DNA of 7,732 nucleotides, taken from contig JAFAPL010000600.1 of the NCBI GenBank assembly GCA_019247135.1, forward strand, positions 1 to 7,732, read 5' to 3'. Origin of the DNA: Chloroflexota bacterium (GTDB lineage Bacteria > Chloroflexota > UBA6077 > CF-72). This document shows, piece after piece, positions 1 to 6,777 of this stretch; the stretch's first letter is position 1; each line of letters starts with the position of its first letter. A program made the position numbers and the translations under genes. The notes beneath the pieces were generated by a model. The model worked only from the letters and a program-made list of their open reading frames with translations. It ran no database searches and had not been told where the DNA came from.

Positions 1-1
1 C

Positions 2-202
2 ATTTACGATTTGGAAGTCGACACCTCCAGGCTCAGCCCCGCGGAGTGTGCCAACGCCATTCGCCAGCGACAACTGAATGGCCTGCCGCCGTCGGCGTTC
101 CACCGCCTGGCCTCTCTTCGTCGGGTGACATCCGTGGTCGCATATGACCGGCTTAATGAGCAGTGGGTCGCGGCGTTGCGTCGGCTCAGCCCGCGCAGAT
201 GA
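2..202 (+). CDS. C-terminal fragment of a chloramphenicol phosphotransferase-like protein (5' end outside window)
   Basis: The reading frame is open from base 2 to TGA at 200-202, so the gene begins before the window. It opens with IYDLEVDTSRLSPAECANAI, which resembles the C-terminal segment of the chloramphenicol phosphotransferase (CPT) P-loop kinase family, where a YD(L/V)EVDT motif is followed by a helix with ECA. Family members phosphorylate the 3'-hydroxyl of chloramphenicol or act as uncharacterised small-molecule kinases. The Walker A region would lie upstream and cannot be seen. The last ~25 residues, after SAFHRLASLRR, do not match what I recall of the family end, so the true stop may have been displaced by an indel. 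The stop codon overlaps the methyltransferase ATG at 199 (ATGA), suggesting translational coupling. The family call is moderate; the resistance function is not established. Confidence 0.6.
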   Translation: MYDLEVDTSRLSPAECANAIRQRQLNGLPPSAFHRLASLRRVTSVVAYDRLNEQWVAALRRLSPRR

Positions 203-647
203 TTAGCACATGGGAACGCGGTATGGAGCCCAAACCTGAGCTTTACAGTAGCCAGTACGCAGAGTGGTTCAAGGATCCTGACGTGATCGCCGCTTATCCG
301 TCTCGGCCAGCATACGCGCGTGCTGCCATGGAGTTTCTGGGCGAGCTTGCAACCGACCATCCGCGGCGGGTCCTCGACATCGGCTGTGGGACCGGTGACA
401 TCGCACGGCTACTGGCGCCGCTCGTCGATCAGGTGGATGCTGTCGATTCTCAGCCGGAATGATCAGGGCTGGCCGAGAGCTTCCTGGCGGAGGCGCTCCA
501 ACTATCCACTGGATGATAAGAAGCGTCAAAGACGTGCCGCTGGAGCCGCCGTATGCGTTGGTAACGGCTGGGGAGAGCCTGCACTGGATGGCCTGGGACA
601 TCGTGTTTCCTCGCCTGGCTGAAGTGTTATCGCCGAACTGGAGGTAA
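199..647 (+). pseudogene. Class I SAM-dependent methyltransferase, frameshifted and C-terminally truncated
   Basis: The first frame runs from ATG 199 (alternative ATG 223, MEPKPELYSSQY) to TGA at 460-462. It holds the usual opening of this family, QYAEWFKDPDVIAAYPSRPAY, and the SAM-binding motif I, RVLDIGCGTGD (about 370-402). The protein then continues in the -1-shifted frame from ATG 459: MIRAGRELPGG, then EPPYALVTAGESLHWMAWD and LAEVLSP, ending at TAA 645-647. One base appears to be missing near 456-460. The family normally runs roughly 80-100 residues further, and those are absent: beyond about 645 the DNA is the tail of an opposite-strand epimerase remnant. The substrate is unknown. ATG 199 overlaps the preceding stop and ATG 223 gives the more typical N-terminus. 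The frameshift alone could be a sequencing error; the missing C-terminus could not. Confidence 0.75.
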
Positions 648-1177
648 TGGTCGGCGCCGGGCCGTTCTTTCGCCCGGGCAACAGGTCGAGAGGCAGGCCG
701 GGGACGATCGCCTGCAAGGGCTCCTGCGAACTCGCGGTTAGCGGCTGGCCGCCCGCTGACGGCGTTGTAGATCTCGTGGCGGAGAGTCTGCGCGGTCATG
801 ACAAGCGCGATCGCACGTCCGGCGTCGGGTACATCAGACGCCGATGCGGCTGGCGACGGCGAACCTGCGGATTCCCCAGGTGCGGGCAGCGTCCAGCGCG
901 TTGAGCAGGCCGGTCATGTCCCTTCGAAAGAAGCACACCGGTTGCTGGTCGGGACTGCTTCCGGCAAGGTGCACGATGTCCTTGACGGTGTAACGACCGC
1001 CGAGCGCCAAAAGTGCGCCCCGATCCGTGACGTCGAGGGGCTCGACGGTGTCCGCCCGAGGAGGAACGACGGGACCTCGGCCCGGTGATGCGCGGTGACG
1101 ACGACCTCCTGTCCGAGTCGAGAAGCGCGCGCTGTATGGGCGCCGATCATGCCCAGGCCGCCGGTAACGAGGATCAT
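645..1177 (-). pseudogene. NAD(P)-dependent epimerase/dehydratase, frameshifted and internally deleted
   Basis: ATG at 1175-1177 is preceded by AGGTGG (1182-1187). The product starts MILVTGGLGMIGAHTAR, the Rossmann NAD-binding glycine motif of extended short-chain dehydrogenases. A frameshift near 1052 (one C/G missing) moves the reading to EPLDVTDRGALLALGGRY, DIVHLAG and GLLNALDAARTWGIRRF. This ends at IGV-stop near 836. A different frame then continues DAGRAIALVMTAQTLRHEIY and NAVSGRPAANREFAGAL, shifts again near 716, and goes on as AIVPGLPLDLLPG toward about 645. Between ASRIGV and DAGRAIAL roughly 100 residues expected for the family are gone, including the region that carries the catalytic YxxxK. 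The gene is therefore dead regardless of single-base errors. It starts 31 bp after the VOC gene, as the last member of the - strand cluster. The boundary near 645 is approximate. Confidence 0.75.
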
Positions 1178-1208
1178 CGGACCACCTCGTCGCGCAGGTG
1201 GGCCACGT

Positions 1209-1637
1209 CTACCGACCTACTTCCTGCAGCACCCATAGGTTGCCGTCCGCATCGCTGAACTCGGCAAACGACATATAGCGGCTGTGTGCGGGGTCCACAC
1301 CTGGTTTCCACTGGCCGTCTTCGATGTGGCGGATCTCGCCGACCTGTACTCCGCGGGAGACGAGCTCGCCGCGGGCGGCAACTATGTCTTCGACCACCAG
1401 GTGCAGTCCGCGCTGCGACCCGGGCGCGGCAGTTACCAGCGGTCTCGTGCCCATGCTCAGTCCACTGCCGAAGCCAATCGAGCACGCGGAGCCTGGTGGC
1501 GTGACCTGCACGATACGACCGCCCTCGTTGGCTCTCCCATCAACCTCCAGCTTGAAGCCGAGCTTCTCGGTGTAAAAGACTTTTGCGCGATCTACATCGG
1601 AAACTGGAATAATGACCAGTTCTAGTTTGAAGTCCAC
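1209..1637 (-). CDS. VOC superfamily (glyoxalase/bleomycin-resistance fold) protein
   Basis: This is an intact 142-residue protein, a normal length for a single-chain vicinal-oxygen-chelate protein with two beta-alpha-beta-beta-beta modules. Module one contains PVSDVDRAKVFYTEKLGFKL (residues 11-30). Module two contains GLHLVVEDI (77-85) and ends FSDADGNLWVLQE (127-139). H79 and E139 sit where VOC metal ligands normally lie. The first-module ligand position reads VIIPV with no histidine, so a complete metal site is not evident and a binding or non-catalytic role is possible. The start is GTG at 1635-1637, placed inside the end of the upstream oxidase-like gene (16 bp overlap), which suggests translational coupling. 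VOC members act as glyoxalases, dioxygenases, epimerases or antibiotic-binding proteins; the substrate here is not identifiable. Confidence 0.88.
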   Translation of the reverse strand: MDFKLELVIIPVSDVDRAKVFYTEKLGFKLEVDGRANEGGRIVQVTPPGSACSIGFGSGLSMGTRPLVTAAPGSQRGLHLVVEDIVAARGELVSRGVQVGEIRHIEDGQWKPGVDPAHSRYMSFAEFSDADGNLWVLQEVGR

Positions 1638-2149
1638 GCGTTTTCCTTACTTCCAGCTGGCATCTGCTGCTGCTTGCTCCTGATGAGTTTCTCAACTGGA
1701 GACGGCAGCCGCGTCTCAAAGTCCAGCAGTTTCGCCCAGTGTGGCTCAATGGTGATTCGCACCATCTGCTGATACAACTCACGAACCTGCGCTTCGAAGG
1801 CGGGCATCCCCGCGTCACCAACCGATTTGCGCGACGCTTGAAGATATTCCGGTGGCACGCCGTCGACGGTTTCGAGCGAGGCCGTGCCGCGAGCGAGCAG
1901 CGCGTGCGGCGGAAACGTTTCGGTATCAATGGTGAGCGCCACGCGCGGATTAGCGGCGAGCGCGTCCACTTTTGCGGAGCCAGGGACAGTGCAGATGACA
2001 AACTGCGCACCGTTCCAGTGGAATCCGAGCGGGACCACACGCGGGGAACCGTCGGTGCTGGTATATGCAAGGCGAACCGGGATCCTGGACTGCATCAACT
2101 CCTGCGCAAGTGGATCGTCCAACACCTGCATGACCTCGTTGCGGTGCAT
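1622..2149 (-). CDS. Pyridoxamine 5'-phosphate oxidase family (split-barrel flavin-binding) protein
   Basis: With the start at ATG 2147-2149 the product is 175 residues. It has the split beta-barrel pattern of PNPOx-like proteins: RLAYTSTDGSPRVVPLGFHW (26-45), then VPGSAKVDALAANPRVALTI (55-74), then RGTASLETVDGVP (87-99). These proteins bind FMN, F420 or heme and carry out diverse reductions and oxidations; being in the family does not imply vitamin B6 synthesis. The cofactor cannot be decided from the sequence. The start is chosen because AGGAGG (2156-2161) lies six bases upstream; in-frame ATGs at 2155 and 2164 touch or precede that site. It begins 28 bp after the FAD oxidase stop and its last 16 bases overlap the VOC start, so it is very probably co-transcribed with both. 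No damage is visible in this gene, unlike its neighbours on either side of the pair. Confidence 0.85.
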   Translation of the reverse strand: MHRNEVMQVLDDPLAQELMQSRIPVRLAYTSTDGSPRVVPLGFHWNGAQFVICTVPGSAKVDALAANPRVALTIDTETFPPHALLARGTASLETVDGVPPEYLQASRKSVGDAGMPAFEAQVRELYQQMVRITIEPHWAKLLDFETRLPSPVEKLIRSKQQQMPAGSKENAWTSN

Positions 2150-2155
2150 GTTCAT

Positions 2156-2161
2156 CCTCCT
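2156..2161 (-). promoter_or_regulatory. Shine-Dalgarno AGGAGG deciding the start of the PNPOx-like gene
   Basis: On the - strand AGGAGG is followed by six bases (ATGAAC) and then the ATG at 2149. It is a perfect anti-16S match and selects that ATG over the two upstream in-frame ATGs. Confidence 0.75.
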
Positions 2162-2177
2162 CATGGTGAATTTCGGT

Positions 2178-3497
2178 TCAGATGGATTGCGGAAATGTGA
2201 ACAGTTGGTGAGGGTCATAGTTCTTCTTTACGGATGCCAGGCGCCGAAGGTTAGGCCCGTGGTACGCGGCGCCCGAATCCTCCAGGAGAAGGTCCAGGAA
2301 GTTCGGGTAAACGCGACCCGACCCACCCGTCGGCGTGCGCGATCTGCCAGGACCGCTCCTCCCAGTCGCCGGGCTCCGAGGAGCAGTGCTCCAGCATGAG
2401 AAGCTCACGCCGCTGAACAAGTGCCGTCGGCGTCTCCGGGATCGCGCTAGCGAGAGCTGTGAAGGTAAATTGTCGGCGTCCTGTTCCTTCGATGTGGAGA
2501 AGCGTTGAGAGCAATTCCTTGATCCTCGCCGGCCGCATCGGTCGTGCGAAGAACTCCGATCGGATGCGAACACCGGACACAACCCCCTCGCGCCCGTCGA
2601 GATACTCGAACGAGTTCTTCAGGTGGGAGTAGGGGACGCCGCCGCAGACGTCGACGACGGGACTCTCTCCGATGACGCCACAGAAGTCCATCAGCAGCCT
2701 GCGCGTGGGCGCCTCGTCGCGCAGGGAAGCACCGAAGAGAACGGCCTCCAGCAACTGGCCAGATTGAGCAACAACAGTGAGGTTGGCGGTGAGGTCATCT
2801 GGAGGCTGGGGCGCCCAGTGCTGCCGCGCCGCCACGATCGTCTCGACTGCCGCGCCAGACCAGCGCAACAGCGTGTGGTCATGGCTGGGGAATGGTGTCA
2901 AAGATGAGCGAGGTGACCACGCCAACTTGGCCGCCTGCTGCACCGCGCAGCGCCCAGAAGAGCTCCGGCTTCCGCTCGGCGTCGCAGCTAACAATTCGGC
3001 TGTCAGCAAGCACCACCTCAGCGCCGACGAGCCGATCGCAGGTCAGGTCATATTGGCATCCAAGCAAGCGGATCCCACCGCCGAGTGCCAGACCAGCAAT
3101 GCCCACACCCCTGCGCAGCCGGCCGGTAGGCGTTCGTCCGCAGATGTTCAGTGAGCTGTACGCCTGGGCCAAGCAGGCGCCGCCTCCGATGATCGCGCAT
3201 CCGTCGTCTGCCATGTGGATGCGGTTCAGGGCGGTGAGGTCGAGGAGGATGCCAACCGTTGACGAGCGGCCTGCGAAACAGTGGCCTCCTCCGCGTGGGA
3301 CGATCGAGATCCCGTTGTCGCACGCGTAGCGGATCCCGCGTGCAACATCTGCAGCGGAGCCACAGCGGATTGCGAGCTGCGGGGCGGGTGTCACGGTAGG
3401 TCGAGTTGGCCGGAGATCGAACAGCTTCGTAGCCGAGAGACTCAGGGGTGAAGATCTCGCCATCGAGTTTCTCGCGTAGCCCGGCCAGAAGCGTCAC
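2178..3497 (-). pseudogene. BBE-type FAD-linked oxidoreductase, several frameshifts (full-length equivalent ~440 codons)
   Basis: Collinear pieces in different frames rebuild a complete berberine-bridge-enzyme-like flavoprotein. The N-terminus runs from GTG 3497 (REKLDGEIFTPESLGYEAVR). After a shift near 3381-3387 come IRCGSAADVARGI, IVPRGGGHCFAGRSS (H of GGGH is the usual 8-alpha-histidyl FAD anchor), GIAGLALGGGI and LTCDRLVGAEVVLAD, then FWALRGA. After a shift at the GGGG run 2887-2890 the substrate domain follows (TLLRWSGAAVETIVAARQHW to the YLDGREG region). After a shift near 2320 comes the BBE C-terminal domain, RVYPNFLDLLLEDSGAAYHG, ending NYDPHQLFTF. Total span matches the usual length. 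The second covalent FAD residue (Cys in a GxC motif) is scrambled by a compensating indel pair near 3105-3135. GTG 3497 has only a weak ribosome site. Frameshifts lie in or near G/C runs, so sequencing error is possible. It sits 54 bp after the AraC gene. Confidence 0.85.
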
Positions 3498-3551
3498 AAC
3501 TCAGAGCGTAGGCAGGTCGACTCCGCGCCGGCTTGAATGAATCGTGCATCT

Positions 3552-4421
3552 TCAACAGCCCGGGCGGCGTTCCCTCCGCGCGTTGCGTAGAAACGACGTG
3601 TATGACGCGGCGTGGTCATGGCCGCACCCGCAGCGATGGACGCTGCCTCCTGGCAGTTCGCTCGGACTGAGCCCCGTCAGGCGCACACACTCGCGGCTGA
3701 GATGAGCCTGATCCGCATAGCCCGCGTCGAAAGCAAGCCCGGCGAGTCCGTGCGCGCTGTTGTGCGCTGGGGCCGTTGGAGCGGCCTGAGCCAGCGCCAG
3801 GAATCCCTGGAACCGCAAGGTTCGCTGCAGGGCCTTCGGGCTAACGCCTACCAGGTCGATGCACCGTCGCCTGAGCTGGCTCGTGGAGATGCCCAGATCC
3901 TGTGCGAGTACGCCGATCTCAACCGGGTGCCACGGCATCAAGCGTCGGACCGCCTCCCGCAGCAGAGGATCGGGATGACCCGCAGGTCCAAGAGTGCGCA
4001 GAAGATGACGCTGAATGAGGTACAACTCAGCGTCGGGTGCGGCCGCGCTGGCCACTGCCGCGCCGAGTCGCCCGGCGGCGTCGCCCCATAACAACTCAAG
4101 GTCCACGCGCTCATCGACGAGTTCATGCAGCGGCATCGGCAATGGCGGCGCCATCCCCGGATGGAACCGCACCCCGAAGAGCGTCGTATTCGGTGGAATG
4201 ACCTCGATGCTGGGACCTGTCAGTGGCCCCAGAAGCTGTGGGGCCGCACCGATCGGGAAGTGGAGCTCGATACCTCCCGTGGGCAGGTGGCGCTGGACGT
4301 ACGGCGTCGCGCGGGTGCGCTGAATCCATACACTGCGCACCGCACCGACTAACTCAGGGGTCGGTGCGCGCTCGACGTAGGATGCTGCGTCCAGACTGTC
4401 GTCGGGCTCCATGTTCGACAT
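3552..4421 (-). CDS. AraC family transcriptional regulator
   Basis: This is an intact 289-residue protein. The N-terminal half (about 15-125) has the sensor-domain pattern VQRHLPTGGIELHFPIG (42-58) and LFGVRFHPGM (81-90) typical of AraC regulators with a DUF6597-like N-terminus. The C-terminal half carries the two helix-turn-helix units: LAQDLGISTSQLRRR (172-186) and LAGLAFDAGYADQAHLSREC (226-245), followed by TGLSPSELPG. The tail has a Cys/His cluster, CGCGHDH (264-270), that could bind metal, though this is inference. Start choice: ATG 4421 has AGAAG directly against it. The fourth codon, also ATG (4412), has better spacing to that AGAAG, so the true start may be three codons later. It lies immediately upstream of and in the same direction as the FAD oxidase/PNPOx/VOC/epimerase cluster, so it is the likely local regulator. 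The effector is unknown. Confidence 0.9.
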   Translation of the reverse strand: MSNMEPDDSLDAASYVERAPTPELVGAVRSVWIQRTRATPYVQRHLPTGGIELHFPIGAAPQLLGPLTGPSIEVIPPNTTLFGVRFHPGMAPPLPMPLHELVDERVDLELLWGDAAGRLGAAVASAAAPDAELYLIQRHLLRTLGPAGHPDPLLREAVRRLMPWHPVEIGVLAQDLGISTSQLRRRCIDLVGVSPKALQRTLRFQGFLALAQAAPTAPAHNSAHGLAGLAFDAGYADQAHLSRECVRLTGLSPSELPGGSVHRCGCGHDHAASYTSFLRNARRERRPGC

Positions 4422-4457
4422 CTTCTGGCGATCGTGATCCCAGAGTCAATCCGCGCT

Positions 4458-4483
4458 GTCGCGCTGGGTCGTTCCAGAGCGAC
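4458..4483. repeat. Inverted repeat (hairpin) upstream of the AraC gene
   Basis: GTCGCGCTGG (4458-4467) and CCAGAGCGAC (4474-4483) pair over ten positions with one mismatch around a 6 base loop. It sits in the 82 bp gap between the acyltransferase stop (4504) and the AraC start (4421). No T-run follows on the - strand, so it is a weak terminator candidate; an operator for the AraC protein is an alternative. Either role is inference. Confidence 0.35.
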
Positions 4484-4503
4484 GTGAACCGCTCCACGCG
4501 TGT

Positions 4504-4694
4504 TCAGACAACCGCGCGTACCCAAGGGAGTTGGCGCAGGAAAGCCGTAAGAGCAAAGCTGGCCAGAACTGCGGCAACTGTCACCAGCGCGAATTTCAGC
4601 AGTGCGGGTGCAATAACACCGAGCATCAGGAGCTGCAAAGCGAGCACGACAAACAGGTGGATGATGTACACACCGTACGTATTCGGTGCCGCTA
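4504..4694 (-). pseudogene. C-terminal remnant of an acyltransferase-3 (OafA/YrhL-type) membrane protein, cut by the IS
   Basis: The frame entering from 4694 reads LAAPNTYGVYIIHLFVVLAL and continues through two hydrophobic segments: one about VYIIHLFVVLALQLLMLGVI, the other about LLKFALVTVAAVLASFALTA. It ends RQLPWVRAVV at the stop 4504-4506. The (S/T)YGVYIIH motif followed by helices and a terminal basic RxxPxVR is the usual end of acyltransferase family 3 proteins, integral membrane enzymes that transfer acyl groups to cell-surface sugars. Only about 60 of the usual 350-400 residues remain. The rest is absent on the other side of the insertion sequence, so it was lost in a rearrangement and not merely interrupted. 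The frame stays open into the IS end by chance. Confidence 0.72.
4692..4694. repeat. Possible 3 bp target-site duplication CTA, left copy
   Basis: CTA directly precedes the left inverted repeat and also follows the right one (6802-6804). With the next base both sites read CTAG. Three bases can match by chance, and the flanks come from different genes. Confidence 0.4.
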
Positions 4695-4718
4695 GAGAGT
4701 GGGACAAAGTGTGGGAGG
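4695..4718 (+). repeat. Left terminal inverted repeat of the ISKra4-family element
   Basis: Core GGGACAAAG at 4701-4709 and GTGGGAGG at 4711-4718. It pairs with 6778-6801 at 22 of 24 positions; the two differences are transitions at 4700 and 4710. The transposase stop begins at the next base, 4719-4721. Confidence 0.88.
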
Positions 4719-6112
4719 CTATGCAGCCCGTTCGGTGTCGTTTGACGGTGAACGAGCGCCGAACGCTGGGTACCATCGCTGAAAGTCGGCCGCCAATTCG
4801 TCGTTCAGGACGTGCGTGCGGACCTGCATGAGCAGATGGGCGCCGCGCGGTGTCCAGCGCATCTGTTGCTTCTTGACCATGCGCTTGCTCACCACCTGAT
4901 TGACGGCCGACTCCACAAACGCGCTGGAGATCGCCTCGCCGGCTCGAAAGCGCTCGCCGTAGTTCGGGATCGGGCTCATGTTGGCCCGAATGTAGCCACC
5001 GAACTCGGTGACGGCCTGGCTCAGCTTGCGCTGTTTAGAACTGTCGGCGTCCAGTTGCACATCCGTCATCGTTCGCAGCGCGAGGAAGACGTTGCCGTGC
5101 CACAGGTACCATTTGAGTCCCTCCAGTTCTTCGGCCAGTTCAGTGGTCAGGTTGGGATTGTCCAGTGAGCGGACGCTCTTGGCCATCTGGTTCAGCACCG
5201 TCAGGCGCATCGTGATGTGGAACCAATCAAGCCAATGTTCGGAGTGTAGGTTCAGATAGAGCGGCAAATCTCGCACGTCGTCGCCGCCGTCGGTCAGAAA
5301 CGTCACCTGCTGGTTCGGCTGCATCCCCTGCGAGCGAAGGACCTCGAACACACGGCGTTTCGGTTTGGTGTCGTACGTCTGGACAAATCCGAAGCACTTG
5401 GCTGGACCGTCAGTGGGTATACTCTTGCCGGCGATCACCTCGAACCAGGCGTCCCGTCGGGAGCGCTGCTGGCTCGAGTGCACATAGCCGCCATCCAGGC
5501 CAACGGTGAGCGGTAAGTCTGGCCGTGGCAGCTCGCCCCATTGGGCTTGGCAGCCCTCGATGAACATCGGCTGTTCGGGCCCGAGATCGTCCTCGAGTCG
5601 CTCGGCTGAGGCCTGCGCGTGTCGCCTCACGGACGTGGCGTGGAGCTGACGTCCCAGTGGGAGCGTCTCGGCCAGCAGGCTGGCGCTCTCGCCGTAGGAG
5701 ATCAAACTGGAGAACTTGGTCTCGAGATACAGCAGCTCCGGAGTGGTGCGTTCGGGCAACGCCGCGGGCAGCGGACTGAAGGTACGCGTCTGCTGAGGCC
5801 GGCAGGGGCAATGCCACCACCGTGGACTGAGTAGATGCAACATGCCGAACAGCGTGCGCAGCACAATCTTGGTGGCGTCCTTGTGGTGCCGTGGCTGCCG
5901 ACACGCGGGACGCGCTACCTGTTCGTCCAGGTAGCTGCGCACCTGCTCGGTAACGACCACCTCTTGAACCTTGTGCAGCAGGTCCTTGGCTTCGGCCAGG
6001 TGGAGTCCGAGCGTCTCAACGCGCAGGTCGTCCCGTCGATGTGGGCCACGTCGTGCACAGCCGGCGGTTGGTCGTCATCGGCTTCAACAATGATCTGCAC
6101 CCGCACTCTCAT
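4719..6112 (-). pseudogene. ISKra4-family DDE transposase with one frameshift near the N-terminus
   Basis: Translation from ATG 6110-6112 gives MRVRVQIIVEADDD and PPAVHDVAHID, then runs out of frame. The family sequence resumes one frame over as DDLRVETLGLHLAEAKDLL, VQEVVVTEQVRSYLDEQ and on to the stop at 4719-4721. One base is missing at the CCC run 6032-6034. In the long part (413 residues counted from GTG 5960) a Cys-rich motif (HCPC, about residue 50) suggests a zinc-binding N-terminus. It is followed by LTVGLDGGY (D156), FLTDGGDDVRD (D224), a DWFH motif (245-248) and FVESAVNQVVSKRMVKKQQM (E350), the expected DDE set. The protein cuts and joins DNA at the element ends. If the frameshift is real, the element depends on ribosomal slippage or a transposase made elsewhere; if it is a read error, the gene is intact at about 464 codons. 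Confidence 0.87.
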
Positions 6113-6744
6113 GCGGTCCGCCCGGCACAGCCCGTCGCCAGCTCAGCCAGGTGTCGGTTGACCGAGGGGCGGTCGAACCGGTCGATTTCCAGCCAGCGTT
6201 GGAGTTCCCGTACCTCGTCGTAGTGATCGTCAACGAACCCGTCGTAGCCCTTCACGAGACGGCGCTCGGCCAGGGCGGACAACCGCTCGGCGATGGTCAC
6301 CAGCGAGTAGCGCTCGCGCAGCTCAAGGAAGGCCAACGGACCGCCGCAGTCCTCCGGCGGAACTCGGCGCCGGCCACCCACACAGCGTGGATAGATGCGC
6401 CCCGCTTCGAGCGGCAAGATCTGCTCGACACGCATGTCGTGCTGCCAGCCGTCGGTGAAATCGTACTCATAGAGGAAGCGCTCACCCGTACGCATCCCGA
6501 GAGCAGCGAGGTGCACATGGCGTCGGTCGACGAGACTCTCGGCGCCGTGCTCACGTCCGTGAATGACGAAGCGATGCAGATGTTCGTCGCTCCAGCCGAA
6601 GGCGACTTGCAGCGTTCGGTGCAATTCAGCAATGGTGCTGTCGCCGCGGACGAGCAGCCGGCGCCAGATCAGCGGGCTGATGCCGCGCAGGGCGACGCGC
6701 AGTTGGTACACGATGGGGTGGGCGGCTGTGATCGTTTCGGGCAC
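6109..6744 (-). CDS. Plasmid pRiA4b ORF-3-like / IS1096-passenger TnpR-like protein carried by the IS
   Basis: This is a 211-residue protein of the pRiA4b ORF-3 family. Recognisable blocks are YQLRVALRGISPLIWRRLLV (13-32), TLQVAFGWSDEHLHRFVIHG (44-63), the aromatic YEYDFTDGWQHDM (92-104) and a Cys-flanked Gly-rich motif, CVGGRRRVPPEDCGG (about 120-134). The family is common as a passenger in insertion sequences and on plasmids. Its biochemical role is unresolved, and the name TnpR-like does not prove resolvase activity. The start is GTG 6742-6744 because TGA codons close the frame a little upstream. The nearest purine-rich stretch (GGTGAGG) is rather far, so the start is uncertain. The stop TGA (6109-6111) overlaps the transposase ATG, pointing to coupled translation. 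The promoter presumably lies in the 57 bp between GTG 6744 and the right end of the element. Confidence 0.85.
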   Translation of the reverse strand: MPETITAAHPIVYQLRVALRGISPLIWRRLLVRGDSTIAELHRTLQVAFGWSDEHLHRFVIHGREHGAESLVDRRHVHLAALGMRTGERFLYEYDFTDGWQHDMRVEQILPLEAGRIYPRCVGGRRRVPPEDCGGPLAFLELRERYSLVTIAERLSALAERRLVKGYDGFVDDHYDEVRELQRWLEIDRFDRPSVNRHLAELATGCAGRTA

Positions 6745-6777
6745 GCCGCCATCGTGCGCCTCACCATCCCTTCATCA

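Noticed and set aside
269..799. A 176-codon - strand frame beginning MTAQTLRHEIYNAV.
   Set aside because: Only its first ~35 codons are the epimerase tail (a frameshifted segment). The rest lies antisense to the methyltransferase and resembles nothing.
1739..2399. Overlapping + strand frames of 153 and 171 codons opposite the PNPOx-like gene.
   Set aside because: The translations are low-complexity Arg/Ala/Ser-rich, and the opposite strand is clearly the coding one with a strong ribosome site.
4458..4483. A rho-independent terminator for the acyltransferase remnant.
   Set aside because: The hairpin is not followed by a T-run on the - strand, so it is listed only as an inverted repeat.
4223..4831. 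A 202-codon + strand frame spanning the AraC start, the gap and the left IS end.
   Set aside because: It crosses several unrelated features and is antisense to conserved AraC, acyltransferase and transposase sequence; no family resemblance.
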